Of a stretch of DNA of 64,000 nucleotides, positions 1 through 10,893 are shown in pieces. The notes under the pieces are model-generated. The model made no database searches and was not told where the DNA came from. It worked only from the letters and a program-made list of their open reading frames with translations. The first letter of the stretch is position 1. The number at the start of each line of letters is the position of its first letter. The stretch covers positions 815,836,396 to 815,900,395 of the forward strand of contig NC_081414.1 of NCBI RefSeq assembly GCF_030272615.1, written 5' to 3'. The translations under genes and the position numbers were made by a program. Source of the DNA: Cryptomeria japonica. Taxonomy: Eukaryota; Streptophyta; Pinopsida; Cupressales; Cupressaceae.

Positions 1-459
1 TGTTTGTTATTATAGTGTGCATACTTGCTTGTAACACTATTAACCATTGATCATTTTTTCATGTTTATATATACTACCAAGTTCTAATGTATGATTCTTC
101 TTATCCTTTATTTCAATGAACTCTTCTTGGTGATAATGAATTATCTCTATATGATGAATTATTAAACTTGTTCAACTTATTAAAAATTTACGATTTACAA
201 TATTTCACTTTATCAATTCTTTTTTTCCAATATTTTTCAATTTTCTAATGTTTATTATTTTGACCAAAATTCTTCTATTCGACATACCCATTGCACACCA
301 AGATGCAATTGCTAGTATTAACATATCATTGATGAAAAATACGTTGGAAAAGATTAGAACTAAATGCAGAGAGAATTAATTAATTGAGAGAACGGGCAAA
401 TATGCCTTTAATTTTTTAAATATAATGCAAACATATAATCAAATAATGCACCTTTCATC

Positions 460-534
460 TTTGTTGTCGTCTAGTTCGCTTTAGGTTAGCTGGCTTCCAC
501 CCAAGCGAACCGGGTTCAAATCCTGTCAATGGAA
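460..534 (+). pseudogene. tRNA-Glu-like relic
   Basis: The stretch resembles plant nuclear tRNA-Glu. The 5' seven bases can pair with bases 527-533 using several G-U pairs, an anticodon-arm region reads ggcttccaccc, and a T-arm gggttcaaatcc follows. The D arm is irregular, the T stem is imperfect, and the anticodon region departs from TTC/CTC, so it is called a relic. Copy A2 lacks about 48 bases of it (A1 483-530). It could also be the head of an old tRNA-derived SINE. Confidence 0.5.
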
Positions 535-700
535 TTGTTTGCTTTTTTACTAGTAGCAGGACCGCTTCTTTTTGCACATTTCATGTTTATGTCTGTCTGT
601 ACACCGTTAGTATTTTGATCAGAGAAATTAAATTTTCTCAGGCTAAATAGATTGATTTTAGTGAAAAGAATTTGTATTTGCAAATGATATTGTACGAACG

Positions 701-772
701 GGATCCGTGGCGCAATGGTAGCGCGTCTGACTCCAGATCAGAAGGTTGCGTGTTCGATTCACGTCGGGTTCA
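701..772 (+). tRNA. tRNA-Trp (CCA)
   Basis: Nuclear tRNA-Trp decoding UGG. The 72-nt sequence folds cleanly: acceptor ggatccg pairs with cgggttc, the D stem gcgc/gcgc is intact, the anticodon loop is ctccaga with anticodon CCA, and the T arm is gcgtg/cacgt around ttcgatt. The discriminator base is A at 772. There is no intron and no encoded CCA, as expected for a plant nuclear gene. A short T run at 787-790 could terminate Pol III. Promoter boxes A and B are internal. The gene is about 200 bp from a divergent tRNA-Ala on the other strand and is duplicated at 18972. This copy has no stem mismatch and looks functional. Confidence 0.95.
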
Positions 773-975
773 CTTTAAAGATTTAAGTTTTCTGAAAATT
801 TAAAGAAAAGCAAATGCAGTTTTCTGAAAATTTAAAGAAAAGCAAATGCAATGGATATCCTCCTGATCTTTTTGTAAAGCTTTTACTCTCCCCAGTTGAA
901 CAAAAACAATAGGCCAACCGATTTCGATTTCAATTGCAGGCGAAATAGAAAAGATACGAAAACCAGCGAATGCAT

Positions 976-1048
976 TGGAGATGCGGGGTATCGATCCCCG
1001 TACCTCTCGCATGCTAAGCGAGCGCTCTACCATCTGAGCTACATCCCC
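976..1048 (-). tRNA. tRNA-Ala (AGC)
   Basis: Read on the minus strand, the 73-nt gene starts ggggatg and ends catctcc plus discriminator A; these ends form the acceptor stem. The D arm contains agctcagatggtagagcg, the anticodon loop cttagcatg gives anticodon AGC (I34 after editing), and the T arm is built around ggatcgatacccc. It belongs to nuclear tRNA-Ala. On the minus strand a short T run follows at about 951 and could serve as a Pol III terminator. It is arranged tail to tail with tRNA-Trp at 701-772. The A2 copy at 19216 has the same sequence. Confidence 0.95.
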
Positions 1049-1099
1049 CACACACTGTTCCTTCTATTATCTGGAATCTTTTTCTAAAACGGCAAAAGT

Positions 1100-2078
1100 G
1101 TTGCAAACGAAATCGACAAAGGAGCAGAACCTACATGCCACATCAGTAGTAAGACACAGGATGATTTTGTTTATCATTTAAAATCCAAGTTTGGTATTGT
1201 TTTGAATTGTTTGATTGAATGCAGCAGAACCACATTAATTCCAAATCAGATTTTCAGTTTTCGTAGCGTCTTTCCAATTTGTATCAGATATGGGCTTTTT
1301 GTTTTGGTGTGGATTTCTCATCATACCATACGAGGGATGATGTTTTGTCCTTAAATGCTGTTACCGTTTTTTCAATTTACTTTTTCAATATCCTAATTAG
1401 CTATAACACTTGGATAAGAATAATGATGTCCAAGCAACCATTTCTACCATGCAAAGGTAGTATTTCGTAAGAATCTATCACCATGAAAAATTTAGGGATA
1501 CTTTGTCTAAGTAATTTAAATTAACAAATTTGATTTGTTTCCAAATTTTTCATTGTTAATGAAGGGTGCAAGCTTTCTTTCAATATTTATCTCTATCAAA
1601 TACCTTAATTGCCTATTTTGTTTATTCAAGACTGAAATATAAGGGAAAATTTCGTATCATGCATATCATATTTTACTTTACGAGAATACATTAGTCATAC
1701 AAGATATCTAGCATGCAACATGAAGAAGACAAAGATTTCTACCCAAAAATCATCTTAGTCACTCATGAAAGTTGATGGTAAATTCCCTTACAAATGGCTT
1801 GGATACTAACAATCCATAAGTTAGTTATATATTTGATCTACACATCTCCTCTAAATGCACATTCCAATGATATGAAAGCATACAAAATAAGAAGGTCCAA
1901 ACAATATGTACAATTACGTTGTATTATTGAGCTTCATTTCAATTTCGATGAGTTCCTTGGTAAAAAATTAATCCTTAACATTTTATTGATCTTAGAGAAA
2001 GGAGTTTCATTTCAATTTTGATAAAATCTTTGGCAAAACAATCTCCATTTTAATTTCAATAAATTCCTTGATAAAAAA
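1100..2078. other. AT-rich spacer, no gene seen
   Basis: This is unique-looking AT-rich DNA shared with copy A2, apart from 1448-1590. Only short low-complexity ORFs occur, with no recognisable domain. No splice-consistent gene structure was found. Confidence 0.6.
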
Positions 2079-2312
2079 TTAATCAAAAATATTTTATTAA
2101 TCTTGACGAAAAAGATACCCAAACGAACAATATGTACAATTACTTGTTAGTTCTTGTTAAGGCAAGATACTATTGAATGCATTCAATTTTAAAATTAATC
2201 AAGAATATTTTATTAATCTTGACGAAAAAGATATCTAAACAAACAATATGTACAATTACTTGTTAATTCTTATTAAGGTAAGATACTATTGCATGCATTC
2301 AATTTTATTTTC
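2079..2312. repeat. Two-unit tandem repeat, about 116 bp
   Basis: Units 2079-2194 and 2195-2312 share the sequence from ttaatca through the phrase cttgacgaaaaagata to gcattcaatttta with few differences. A shorter duplication of ttcttattagtttaacca follows. Copy A2 has a related but shorter arrangement near 21035-21230. Confidence 0.8.
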
Positions 2313-2499
2313 TTATTAGTTTAACCAATTTTATTTTCTTATTAGTTTAACCAATCACTACAAAAAAAAAAAAACTTTGAGCAATTTTTTTATAATTTAT
2401 ATTTAAAATGATTATAAAAATTCATTTCTCTTTTATTATTGATGTCTATTTTAAGTAATTCCTTGATAAGAATTTCTTAATAATTCAGAATATTTAAAA

Positions 2500-2548
2500 A
2501 AATTTGGACCATTTCTCGATTTATGCGTGTCATCCTTGCGCAGGGGCC

Positions 2549-2580
<32 letters not shown>

Positions 2581-2600
2581 TCGGATGTCTCCGAAGAGAC
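2500..2600 (-). ncRNA. U6: U6 spliceosomal snRNA gene
   Basis: The minus strand reads a full-length U6 snRNA, the catalytic snRNA of the spliceosome. The 5' stem-loop with its UUCG loop is at 2582-2600. It is followed by the ACAGAGA box, the AGC-containing catalytic region and the 3' end GGTCCAAAT running into a T7 stretch (2496-2502), a Pol III terminator. Against the usual plant sequence I see only two changes. Both are in the 5' stem and compensate each other (GUCCC/GGGAC becomes GUCUC/GAGAC), so folding is kept. An upstream element and a TATA-like stretch lie at plausible distances. It looks intact, although expression cannot be judged from sequence. Partial copies lie at 6453 and 21476. 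Confidence 0.93.
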
Positions 2601-2620
2601 ACTATAATAATAGTAACTCT

Positions 2621-2666
2621 TTAAATTTAAAGCCTCTAATTTAATTAGTTGTACGACATGTGGGAG
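2621..2666 (-). promoter_or_regulatory. U6 upstream sequence element and TATA-like box
   Basis: On the minus strand ctcccacatgtcg at about 2654-2666 is close to the plant snRNA USE (RTCCCACATCG), some 55-65 bases before the U6 start. An AT box, ctttaaatttaa, lies at 2621-2632 (about -21 to -32). The centre spacing is nearer the Pol II snRNA pattern than the tighter U6 spacing, so the true TATA may instead be the taattaaattag at 2636-2647. The same block is kept upstream of the U6 fragment at 6504. Confidence 0.65.
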
Positions 2667-3060
2667 TAAAGTAAGAAATAAAATCGCACCTACTAAGGCC
2701 ATGCTCTGCCTCCGCACACTACTAAAATCGCACCCACTAAGGCCAAGGAAATTTAATTAGTTGTACGACATCCTGACAATTTCAAGTAGTCCTCGCTTAA
2801 AAAATCAGATATCCATTTGAATGCCGTCATATTCTCGGAATGCCAGCTGATTTTGGGCTCTAAATTCGCCGGTTTAAGGCGGCCACATTGCCCGCCTTAA
2901 AACTTCAGCCACACTTTTTCAGCTTAGCAGACAACTTTTTCTTCCATCGATGCAAAACATTTTATGTGCGAAAGAAACATGTTTCCAAAACGTGTTGAGT
3001 TCATTGTATTACGGAACCAGTGTTTTGACCATTAATGTTATGGGCCATTGGAATCACGCG

Positions 3061-3075
3061 TTGACACACGTGGCA
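3061..3075 (+). promoter_or_regulatory. Conserved W-box/G-box block ttgacacacgtggca
   Basis: The 15-mer contains TTGAC and the ABRE-like ACACGTGGC. It is identical at 6946, 29275, 45988 and 57674 inside otherwise diverging repeats. Function is inferred only. Confidence 0.45.
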
Positions 3076-4444
3076 GATGCAGGGATTCTGTTTTGTTAGC
3101 CATGGCTTCTTTTTAGATGCCGTGTGAGGTTAGGAAAGAAAATTTGTTCAATATTTAATTATGTCCAGAGGCATCTACAATGACATCAAAATGTTAGTAA
3201 ACAAAAATCTATTTTTGAAACAATTTGACATGTAAATGCATGAAATATGTCTAATGCCATGTTTCAGCTTTTGTGGAGGTGTTATTTTATTACTCCAAAT
3301 AAAATAGAACCCTCGCCACTTGTCTCCAGCTATTTTGAAGGACTCTAATAGATTTGTATTCTTGGTGTTTAGTATTTTAGAAGAACATTTATTTTAGAGA
3401 TGATTATCTTCTATTATAAGATATCTCTCAGCGTATTTTACATATAAAAAAAATATAAGTATACTAGTAGTAAATTTGTCCCATGACTACATATTCATCT
3501 TTACCGGTTGTGTGCGGAGGCCAAGACTAAGATTGGACAGTCTGTATATGAGTTTATAGATAGTTTATACTAAAATGAGACTACCCTTGCTTGAGGCACC
3601 TAATTGTGCTACAAACAAGGCATACATACTTTACTCTCTTATTGAATTTGAACTTGTGACCTCTATTTCAAGACCACATTTGTTATTAATGAGACAAGAT
3701 TTCAATTTGTCTTCACCATAACTTCTGAGAATTGAGGAAGTAACTTCCAAATGTAGAAACTTTGTAATATGTTGAAAAATATCTTATAATTTTTGTGATT
3801 AACTTTGTATATGGTTGGATTTAGTCTTCTTTCTCTATTTGTCTTTGAGGATAAGAACTTCATGTTATGTTCTTTGAGTATATTGTTTTGTGTTGCATAT
3901 GTTCTTTCAGCGATAATTATGTTTTGTAAGTGTCTTGGTTCATTCTTTCAGCCCCCCATTTCTATATATATATTTATATTGGAATGTTAAAATATAGAGT
4001 GGACTTTATCCACTAGAAATAATGTTCAATACAAGTGAACAAAGCTATGCCTCATTTTCAATATGTGGATAATCATGACTATGTTCTAAGAAAAGAAAAA
4101 TAATAATTCTACTATTTATAGCATGATTCTATAAAGTCAATTATTAACTAAAAAGGAAGATAGATGAATATGATTGTTAAAGTTATGTAGTTATAATCCA
4201 ATATTTACTAGTAAATTTGTCCCATGACTACATATTTATCTTTCTTCCTTTTTTTTAAGTTTATTTATACATACATTTTTTTAATTTTTTTTTTGGAAAT
4301 AATAAGATTATCTAGATATTGACATATTTGCACTTTTTAAGTAGTTTATAACATGATAAACATATATAGCTTAAATTAGAACTCGTTCATTAGTTAAATT
4401 GTCCCAACCTTGAGAGAGAAGAAAGAACCAATCCAATTGCTCTT

Positions 4445-4654
4445 ATGAAAAATTTGAACTTAGAAGATAGCATAACTAAAAATATACAATCATTTTCGTC
4501 AATTAAATTACAAATATTTATAAAAAAATATAATTTTAATCATTACTTGAATAAAGATAGAATAATCATGAGGCTATTGGTAGAGGTGTACGTAAGGGGG
4601 TGTGACATTAAGAAATTGAATGCCCCAAAAGTTGTTATTGTTCTGCTCACATAA
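4445..4654 (+). pseudogene. Relic of the short-ORF family (B1 copy)
   Basis: The downstream part of this 69-codon frame, from about 4571, aligns with codons 9 onward of the 74-aa ORF at 29507: LVEVYVRG then KLNAPK matches AEVYARE then KLNAPK. The first 40 codons are unrelated AT-rich sequence that also occurs near 56950-57090. The family's C-terminal half is lost in this frame, so it is a broken copy. No known domain was recognised. Confidence 0.55.
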
Positions 4655-5269
4655 TCATCTAATGACAAAATTTATCAATGCTTAGAGACATTTAGTGTTA
4701 GAATTCATTTGATTGAGGAATTTCTTGAGCAAAGGGTGTCATTGAGAACAACATTTGTGCAAGGGCAATTTTTCCCTTGATAGACTATCAAAATATTTGA
4801 TGAACAAATGTTCCTGTAAAGCTCTAACATATGAGATGATTGATTGGTCTTGCAATTGATTTGTAAAAACATAATAAAAGTTATCCGTTTTTTTGAAAAG
4901 AGTTTTTTTGTATCATTGAATTTGTAAAACAATTTCTATGACATATGATACATAAAATTGATAATACAAAATGGTCCAAGCTCTGTACATCTCTCACCTT
5001 ACATGATTACTATTCTAAAGGAACTTCATCACACACATGAATAAAATAATATTTTACATGATTGCTAAATCAGGTAAGAAAAGGTACATTTCATATCGAC
5101 TTTAATAATTTAATTTAAATTAATATGAACTTAGATTGATTAATTAACAACGAAATCGAATAATTGACAAAACAAAATATATTAAAATTGATTAAATTTG
5201 TTTGGATTAACTTACACTTTGATATAATGTCAATCTTGATTATTTTGTTGTTGAAAACGATTTAGAAAC

Positions 5270-5348
5270 TCTCTCTCCCATTCACTCCTCTATCTCCATC
5301 CATATCTTTTGATAGTTCTATCTCCCTATCTCCACATTTCTCTCCTTA

Positions 5349-5414
<66 letters not shown>

Positions 5415-5713
5415 TCTCCCTCTCTCACTTTCTCCCTATCTATCTATCTATCTATCTATCTATTTCTACAAGTACATCTCCCTTTCTCTTCCCATATACC
5501 TCCATTTCTCCCTCTTTATCTTCCCATTTATCTCCATCTCTCCATCTCTCCCTCTTTATCTCTCCATCTCTCTATCCCCCCCTCTCTATATCTAAATCTA
5601 CTTCTTATTTGTCTATGTATGTACAACTCTCTCCCACTCTCCCATCTATATCTTGTTATATCTCTATCTCTCTCACTTCATCTCACCATCTCTCTCTATC
5701 TCTCTTTCTCTCT

Positions 5714-5759
<46 letters not shown>

Positions 5760-6130
5760 ATCTTTATCTCTCCCTCTACCTCTTTATATCTCTCTATCTA
5801 TTAGTCTCCCTCTTCTTCTCTCAATCTATCTTCATCTCTACCTTTATCTTCTTCTCTTTCCTACTATCTCTAGACATGTCTGCCTCTCTCTCCCTCTCCC
5901 TCTTTGTAGGCATCTATATCTATATCTCTTTTAATCTATCTTTATCTCTTGATCTTTATTTAATTCTCCCTCTATCTCTATCTCTATCTCTCCATCTCTA
6001 TCTCTCTACCTCTCTCTCTATACATCACTTTCTACCTCTATCTTTATCTCTCAATCTTCTATAGATATATTTCTCTTTCATCTATATCTATCCCCTCTCT
6101 CCTCTCCATATCCATGTCATCTCCTCCTTC
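5270..6130 (+). repeat. Polypyrimidine tract with (TC)n, (CTAT)n and (TA)n runs
   Basis: The region is almost pure C/T with some A. It contains a perfect (TC)n run about 5352-5411, a CTAT run 5430-5462 and a TA run 5716-5757. The long open frames here are only Leu/Ser/Tyr repeats produced by the simple sequence and are not genes. Confidence 0.9.
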
Positions 6131-6134
6131 TCCA

Positions 6135-6452
6135 TGTTGTGTACGGTTGTCATTGCACCAAAAGTTCAACCTATTAATGCTCACTACAACCACCAGACAC
6201 ATAGAATCCACGGGAGGCAGTTAAGCCATGTTGCAAACCCACCGCTTGTGCTACACAAAGACCAGGGGTGACACACCTTGCAACAATCCCCCCCTCAACA
6301 CAAATGGGATTTGAACCCACAACCCATCTCTGTTACCATTTGTTGCGTACGGTTGTCGTCGTACCAAAAGGCCGACCTGTCAATGCTCACTACAACCACC
6401 AGACACAAAGAATCCATGGGATACGGTTAAGCCATGTTGCAAACCCACCGCT
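6135..6452 (-). mobile_element. TRIM-type small LTR element, incomplete copy (B1)
   Basis: Parts: LTR 6135-6285 (151 bp), interior 6286-6340 (55 bp) and a second LTR from 6341 that stops at the B1/B2 junction. Read on the minus strand, the LTRs have TGTTGC...GCAACA-type ends. The interior carries a PBS-like stretch next to one LTR and a G-rich PPT next to the other. It sits at the same site as the whole copy at 9906, so it was present before the tandem duplication. It is a fossil copy. Confidence 0.75.
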
Positions 6453-6484
<32 letters not shown>

Positions 6485-6504
6485 TCGGATGTCTCCGAAG
6501 AGAC
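6453..6504 (-). pseudogene. U6 snRNA fragment, 5' half
   Basis: This matches the first 52 nt of the U6 gene at 2600, including the same compensatory changes in the 5' stem. It ends at the tandem-duplication junction. The upstream promoter block, with a catgtgggag element at 6561-6570, is still present. It has no ACAGAGA-to-3' portion and cannot make a working U6. Confidence 0.92.
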
Positions 6505-8335
6505 ACTATAATTAGTGTAACTCTTTAAATTTAAAGCCTCTCATTTAATTAGTTGTACAACATGTGGGAGTAAAGTAAGAAATAAAATCGCACCTATTAA
6601 GGCCATGCTCTGCCTCCGCACACAACGGGTACAGACGTGGCTTCGACTTAACAATTTCAAGCAGTCCTCGCTTTAAAAATTCAGAATGCCGTCAAATTAT
6701 CGGAATCCCAGCTGATTTTGGGCTTTAAATTCGCCGGTTTAAGGCGGCCACATTGCCCACGGTTTCGGTGTCTACCGTATCTCAAAACTTCAGGCACACT
6801 TTTTCAGCTTAGCAGACAACTTTTTCTTCCATCGATTCAAAACATTTTTTGTGCGAAAGAACAATGTTTCCAAAACGTGTTGAGTTCATTGTATTACGGA
6901 ACCAGGGTTTTGACCATTAATGTTATGGGCCATTGGAATCACGCGTTGACACACGTGGCAGATGCAGGGATTCTGTTTTGTTAGTCATGGCTTCTTTTTA
7001 GATGCCGTGTGAGGTTAGGAAAGAAAATTTGTTCAATATTTAATTATGTCCAGAGGCATCTACATTGACATCAAAATGTTAGTAAACAAAACTCTATTTT
7101 TGAAACAATTTGACATGTAAATGCATGTAATATGCCATGTTTCAGCGATTGTGGAGGTGTTATTTTATTACTCCAAATAAAATAGAATCGTCGCCACTTG
7201 TCTCGAGCTGTTTTGAAGGACTTTAATAGTTTGGTATTCTTGGTGTTTAGTATTTTAGAAGAACATTTATTTTAGAGATGATTATCTTCTATTATAAGAT
7301 ATATCTCAGCATATTTTACATATAAAAAAAATATAAGTATGCTAGTAATAAATTTGTCCCATGACTACATATTCATCTTTACCGGTTGTGTGCGGAGGCC
7401 AAGACTAATATTGGACAGTTTGTGTATGAGTTTATAGATGGTTTATAGTAAAATGGGACTACCCTTGCGTGAGGCACCTAACTGTGCTACAAACAAGGCA
7501 TACATACTTTACCCTCTTATTGAATTTGAACTTGCGACCTCTATTTCAAGACCACATTTGCTATTAATGAGAAAAGATTTCAATTTGTCTTCACCATAAC
7601 TTCTGAGAATTGAGGAAGTAACTTCCAAATGTAGAAACTTTGTAATATGTTGAAAAATATCTTATAATGTCTGTGATTAACTTTGTATATGGTTGGATTT
7701 AGTCTTCTTCCTCTACCTGTCTTTGAGGATAAGAACTTCATGTTATGTTCTTTGAGTATGTTGTTTTGTGTTGCATATGTTCTTTCGGCGATAATTATGT
7801 TTTTTAAGTGTCTTGGTTCATTCTTTTAGTCCCGCATTTCTATATATATATTTATATTGGAATGTTAAAATATAGAGTGAACTTTATCTGCTAGAAATAA
7901 TGTTCAATACAAGCAAACAAAGCTATGCCTCATTTTCAATATGTGGATAATCATGACTATGTTGTAAGAAAAGAAAAATAATAATTCTACTATTTACAAC
8001 ATGATTCTATAAAGTCAATTATTAACTAAAAAGGAAGAAAGATGAATATGATTGTTAAAGTTATGTAGTTATAATCCAATATTTACTAGTAAATTTGTCG
8101 CATGACTACATATTCATCTCTCTTCCTTTTTTTTCAGCTTATTTATACATTTATTTTTTATTTTTTTTGGAAATAATAAGATTATCTAGATATTGACATA
8201 TTTGCACTTTTTGAGTAGTTTATAACATGATAAACATATATAGCTTAAATTAGAACTCGTTCATTAGATAAATTGTCCCAACCTTGAGAGAGAAGAAAGA
8301 ACCAATCAATCAAAATCACTAATCCAATTGCTCTT

Positions 8336-8545
8336 ATGAAAAATTTGAACTTAGAAGATAGCATAACTAAAAATATACAATCATTCTCATCAATTAAATT
8401 ACAAATATTTATAAAAAATTATAATTTTAATCATTACTTGAATAAAGATAGAATAATCATGAGGCTATTGGTAGAGGTGTACGTAAGAGGGCATGACATT
8501 AAGACATTGAATGCCCCAAAAGTTGTTATTATTTTGCTCACATAA
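8336..8545 (+). pseudogene. Relic of the short-ORF family (B2 copy)
   Basis: Paralogue of the relic at 4445, differing at about five codons. It has the same AT-rich lead-in and the same LNAPK match to the 29507 family. No domain was recognised. It is a broken family member carried along by the tandem duplication. Confidence 0.5.
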
Positions 8546-9149
8546 TCATCTAATGACAAACTTTCTCAACGCTTAGAGACATTTAGTGTTAGAATTAATT
8601 TGATTGAGGAAGTTCTTGAGCAAAGGGTGTCATTGAGAACAACATTTGTGCAAGGGCAATTTTTCCCTTGATAGACTATCAAAATATTTGATGAACAAAT
8701 GTTCTTGTATAGCTCTAACATATGAGATGATTGATTGGTCTTGCAATTGGTTTGTAAAAACATATTAATAGTTATCCATTTTTTTGAAAAGTGTTCTTTT
8801 GTATCATTGAATTTGTAAAACAATTACTATGACATATGATACCTAAAATTGATAATACAAAATGGTCCAAGCTCTGTACATCTCTTACCTTACATGATTA
8901 CTATTTTAATGGAACTTCATCACACACATGAATAAAATAAGATTTAACATGCTTGCTAAATCGGGTAAGAAAATGTACATTTCATATCAACTTTAATAAT
9001 TTAATTTTAAATTAATATGAACTTAGATTGATTAATTAACAATGAAATCGAATAATTGACAAAAATATATATATTAAAATTGATTAAATTTGTTTGGATT
9101 TACTTACACTTTGATATAATGTCAATCTTGATTATTTTGTTGTTGAAAA

Positions 9150-9194
9150 AGATTTAGAAACACTCTCTCTCATTCACTCATCTCTCTTCATCCA

Positions 9195-9287
<93 letters not shown>

Positions 9288-9890
9288 CTATCTATTTCTA
9301 CAAGTATCTCCCTTTCTCTTCCCATTTATCTCCATCTCTCTATGCCCCCCTCTCTATATCTATCTCTACTTCTTATTTGTCTATCTCTCTAAAACTCTCT
9401 CCCACTCTCCCATCTATAACTCGTTATATCTCTATCTCTCTCACTTCATCTCACCGCCTATATATCTATCTCTCTCTCTCTCCCTCTTCCTATATATCTC
9501 TCTATCTCCCTATATATCTCTCTATCTCCCTATCTTTGTCCATCTTTATCTCTCCCTCTACCTCTTTATATCTCTCTATCTATTAGTCTCCCTCTTCTTC
9601 TCTCAATCTATCTTCATCTCTACCTTTATCTTCTTCTCTTTCCTACTATCTCTAGACATGTCTCCCTCTCTCTCCCTCTCCCTCTTCATAGACATCTATA
9701 TCTATATCTCTTTTAATCTATCTTTATCACTCGATCTTTATTTAATTCTCCCTCTATCTTTATCTCTATCTCGTTATCTCTCCATCTCAATCTCTCTACC
9801 TCTATCTTTATCTCTTAATCTTCTATAGACATATTTCTCGTTCATCTATATCTATCCCCTCTCCCCTCTCTCCTCTCCATATCCATGTCA
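9150..9890 (+). repeat. Polypyrimidine tract (B2)
   Basis: Counterpart of 5270-6130, with a (TC)n run about 9198-9268 and a CTAT run. The TA run of B1 is missing here, showing rapid simple-repeat turnover after duplication. Confidence 0.88.
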
Positions 9891-9905
9891 TATCCTCCTT
9901 CTCCA

Positions 9906-10259
9906 TGTTGGGTACAGTTGTCGTTGCACCAAAATTTTGACCTATCAATTCCCGCTACAACCTCCAAACACATAGAATCCACGGGAGGTGGTTAAGACAT
10001 GTCACAAACCCATCGCTTGTGCTACACAAAGACTAGGGGCACACACCTTGCAACAATCCCCCCTCAGCCCAAGCAGTCTTTGAACCCACGACCCAACTCT
10101 GATACCATTTATTGCGTATGGTTATCATCGCACCAAAAGGTTGACCTGTCAATGCCTACTACAACCACCAGATACATAGAATCCACAAGAGGCGGTTAAT
10201 CCATGTCACAAACCCATCGCTTGTGTTGCACAGAGACCAATGGTACACACCTTGGAAAA
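9906..10259 (-). mobile_element. TRIM-type LTR element, looks whole, 354 bp
   Basis: LTRs 9906-10055 and 10110-10259 (150 bp each) flank an interior of only 54 bp (10056-10109). On the minus strand the interior starts with aaatggtatcagag, matching the initiator tRNA-Met primer site, and ends with a ggggggat polypurine tract directly against the next LTR. A 5-bp target duplication, ctcca, lies at 9901-9905 and 10260-10264. There is no coding capacity. This fits a TRIM/SMART-class non-autonomous element, probably moved by Copia-type proteins. It is a fossil, older than the B duplication. Confidence 0.82.
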
Positions 10260-10264
10260 CTCCA

Positions 10265-10893
10265 TCTCTATCTTCCTCTTTATCTATATCTCGTTACACC
10301 TCTCTCTTTCTTCAATTAATTAAGCAATTTGATTTGAGAATTTGAAAAATAAATGTCTCTAAATCTTAGCATAACATGTCATATAGATCAAATCTAAAAA
10401 TAGAGTTGAAAAATTATGCAATCCACAAGTTAATTTTAGAATTATAAATTAGGGTTTTTGTGAAATTAATCTCTAAATTTATGTAATTCAATTGAAAATG
10501 AGATCTATAAGTGCAAATTTGAATTTTAAAATGCATAAACAATCAAATCTGAGATCACAAATTAGGAATTAAGGTGCAAGAAGTCAAGTTCACCAAAATG
10601 TAATCTAGTGGAAAATTAGGGTTAAGGTTAAATTAAGCTAATAAAACCACTAAATGACCTAATTAGCCATTACATTAGGGAGGAGAAGAATCTAATATAT
10701 CTAGCCTTGAAAGACCAAGATTCTGATCAGATTCCAAGCTCCTTTGATAGGGCTCTATTCTTGTTGAACTGAATTGATTTGAATTGTTTAAGATTAGGGA
10801 AAGATAATGAACTATTGAAACAATTTGATAGAAACAGTGAGCTACAGATGTCATATGGAGCCACCAACCTGGATCTGAGCAGAATAAGATCTA
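10265..10893. other. AT-rich interval, no gene seen
   Basis: It begins with residual CT-rich sequence and then moderately AT-rich DNA. The longest frames are 61-66 codons with no recognisable motif. Nothing supportable was found. Confidence 0.5.

Larger units (their letters stand above)
1..2600. repeat. Segmental duplication copy A1 (left part outside window)
   Basis: Window base 1 aligns with base 18316, and similarity runs through the tRNA-Trp, tRNA-Ala and AT-rich spacer to the U6 gene near 2600. Most of the spacer is nearly identical in the two copies. The copies differ by a small tRNA-like relic kept only here (460-534) and by a non-homologous interval (1448-1590 here, 19688-20507 in A2). 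The copy begins before the window. Confidence 0.85.
2549..6452. repeat. Tandem duplication unit B1
   Basis: This 3.9-kb unit is followed directly by a second copy, B2. Landmarks in both are: the U6 5' half, the ttgacacacgtggca block, a 69-codon relic ORF, a (TC)n run, a CT-rich tract and a TRIM element. Most of the length looks well above 90 percent identical. The unit ends inside a TRIM LTR, where B2 starts inside the U6 gene. Confidence 0.88.
6453..10259. repeat. Tandem duplication unit B2
   Basis: Second copy of the B unit, about 3.8 kb, with landmarks in the same order as B1. It ends with a whole TRIM element. The right edge past 10264 continues into CT-rich sequence found only here. Confidence 0.88.

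Noticed and set aside
800-1051. Minus-strand 83-codon frame with MGDVAQMVERSLSMREVRGS; also at 19061-19291
   Set aside because: This is the well-known false translation of tRNA-Ala; the tRNA explains it fully.
5309-6064. 251-codon frame and others of Leu/Ser/Tyr repeats in the CT-rich tracts (also 12635, 14881, 15125, 15632)
   Set aside because: Products of simple-sequence DNA that is open in several frames at once.
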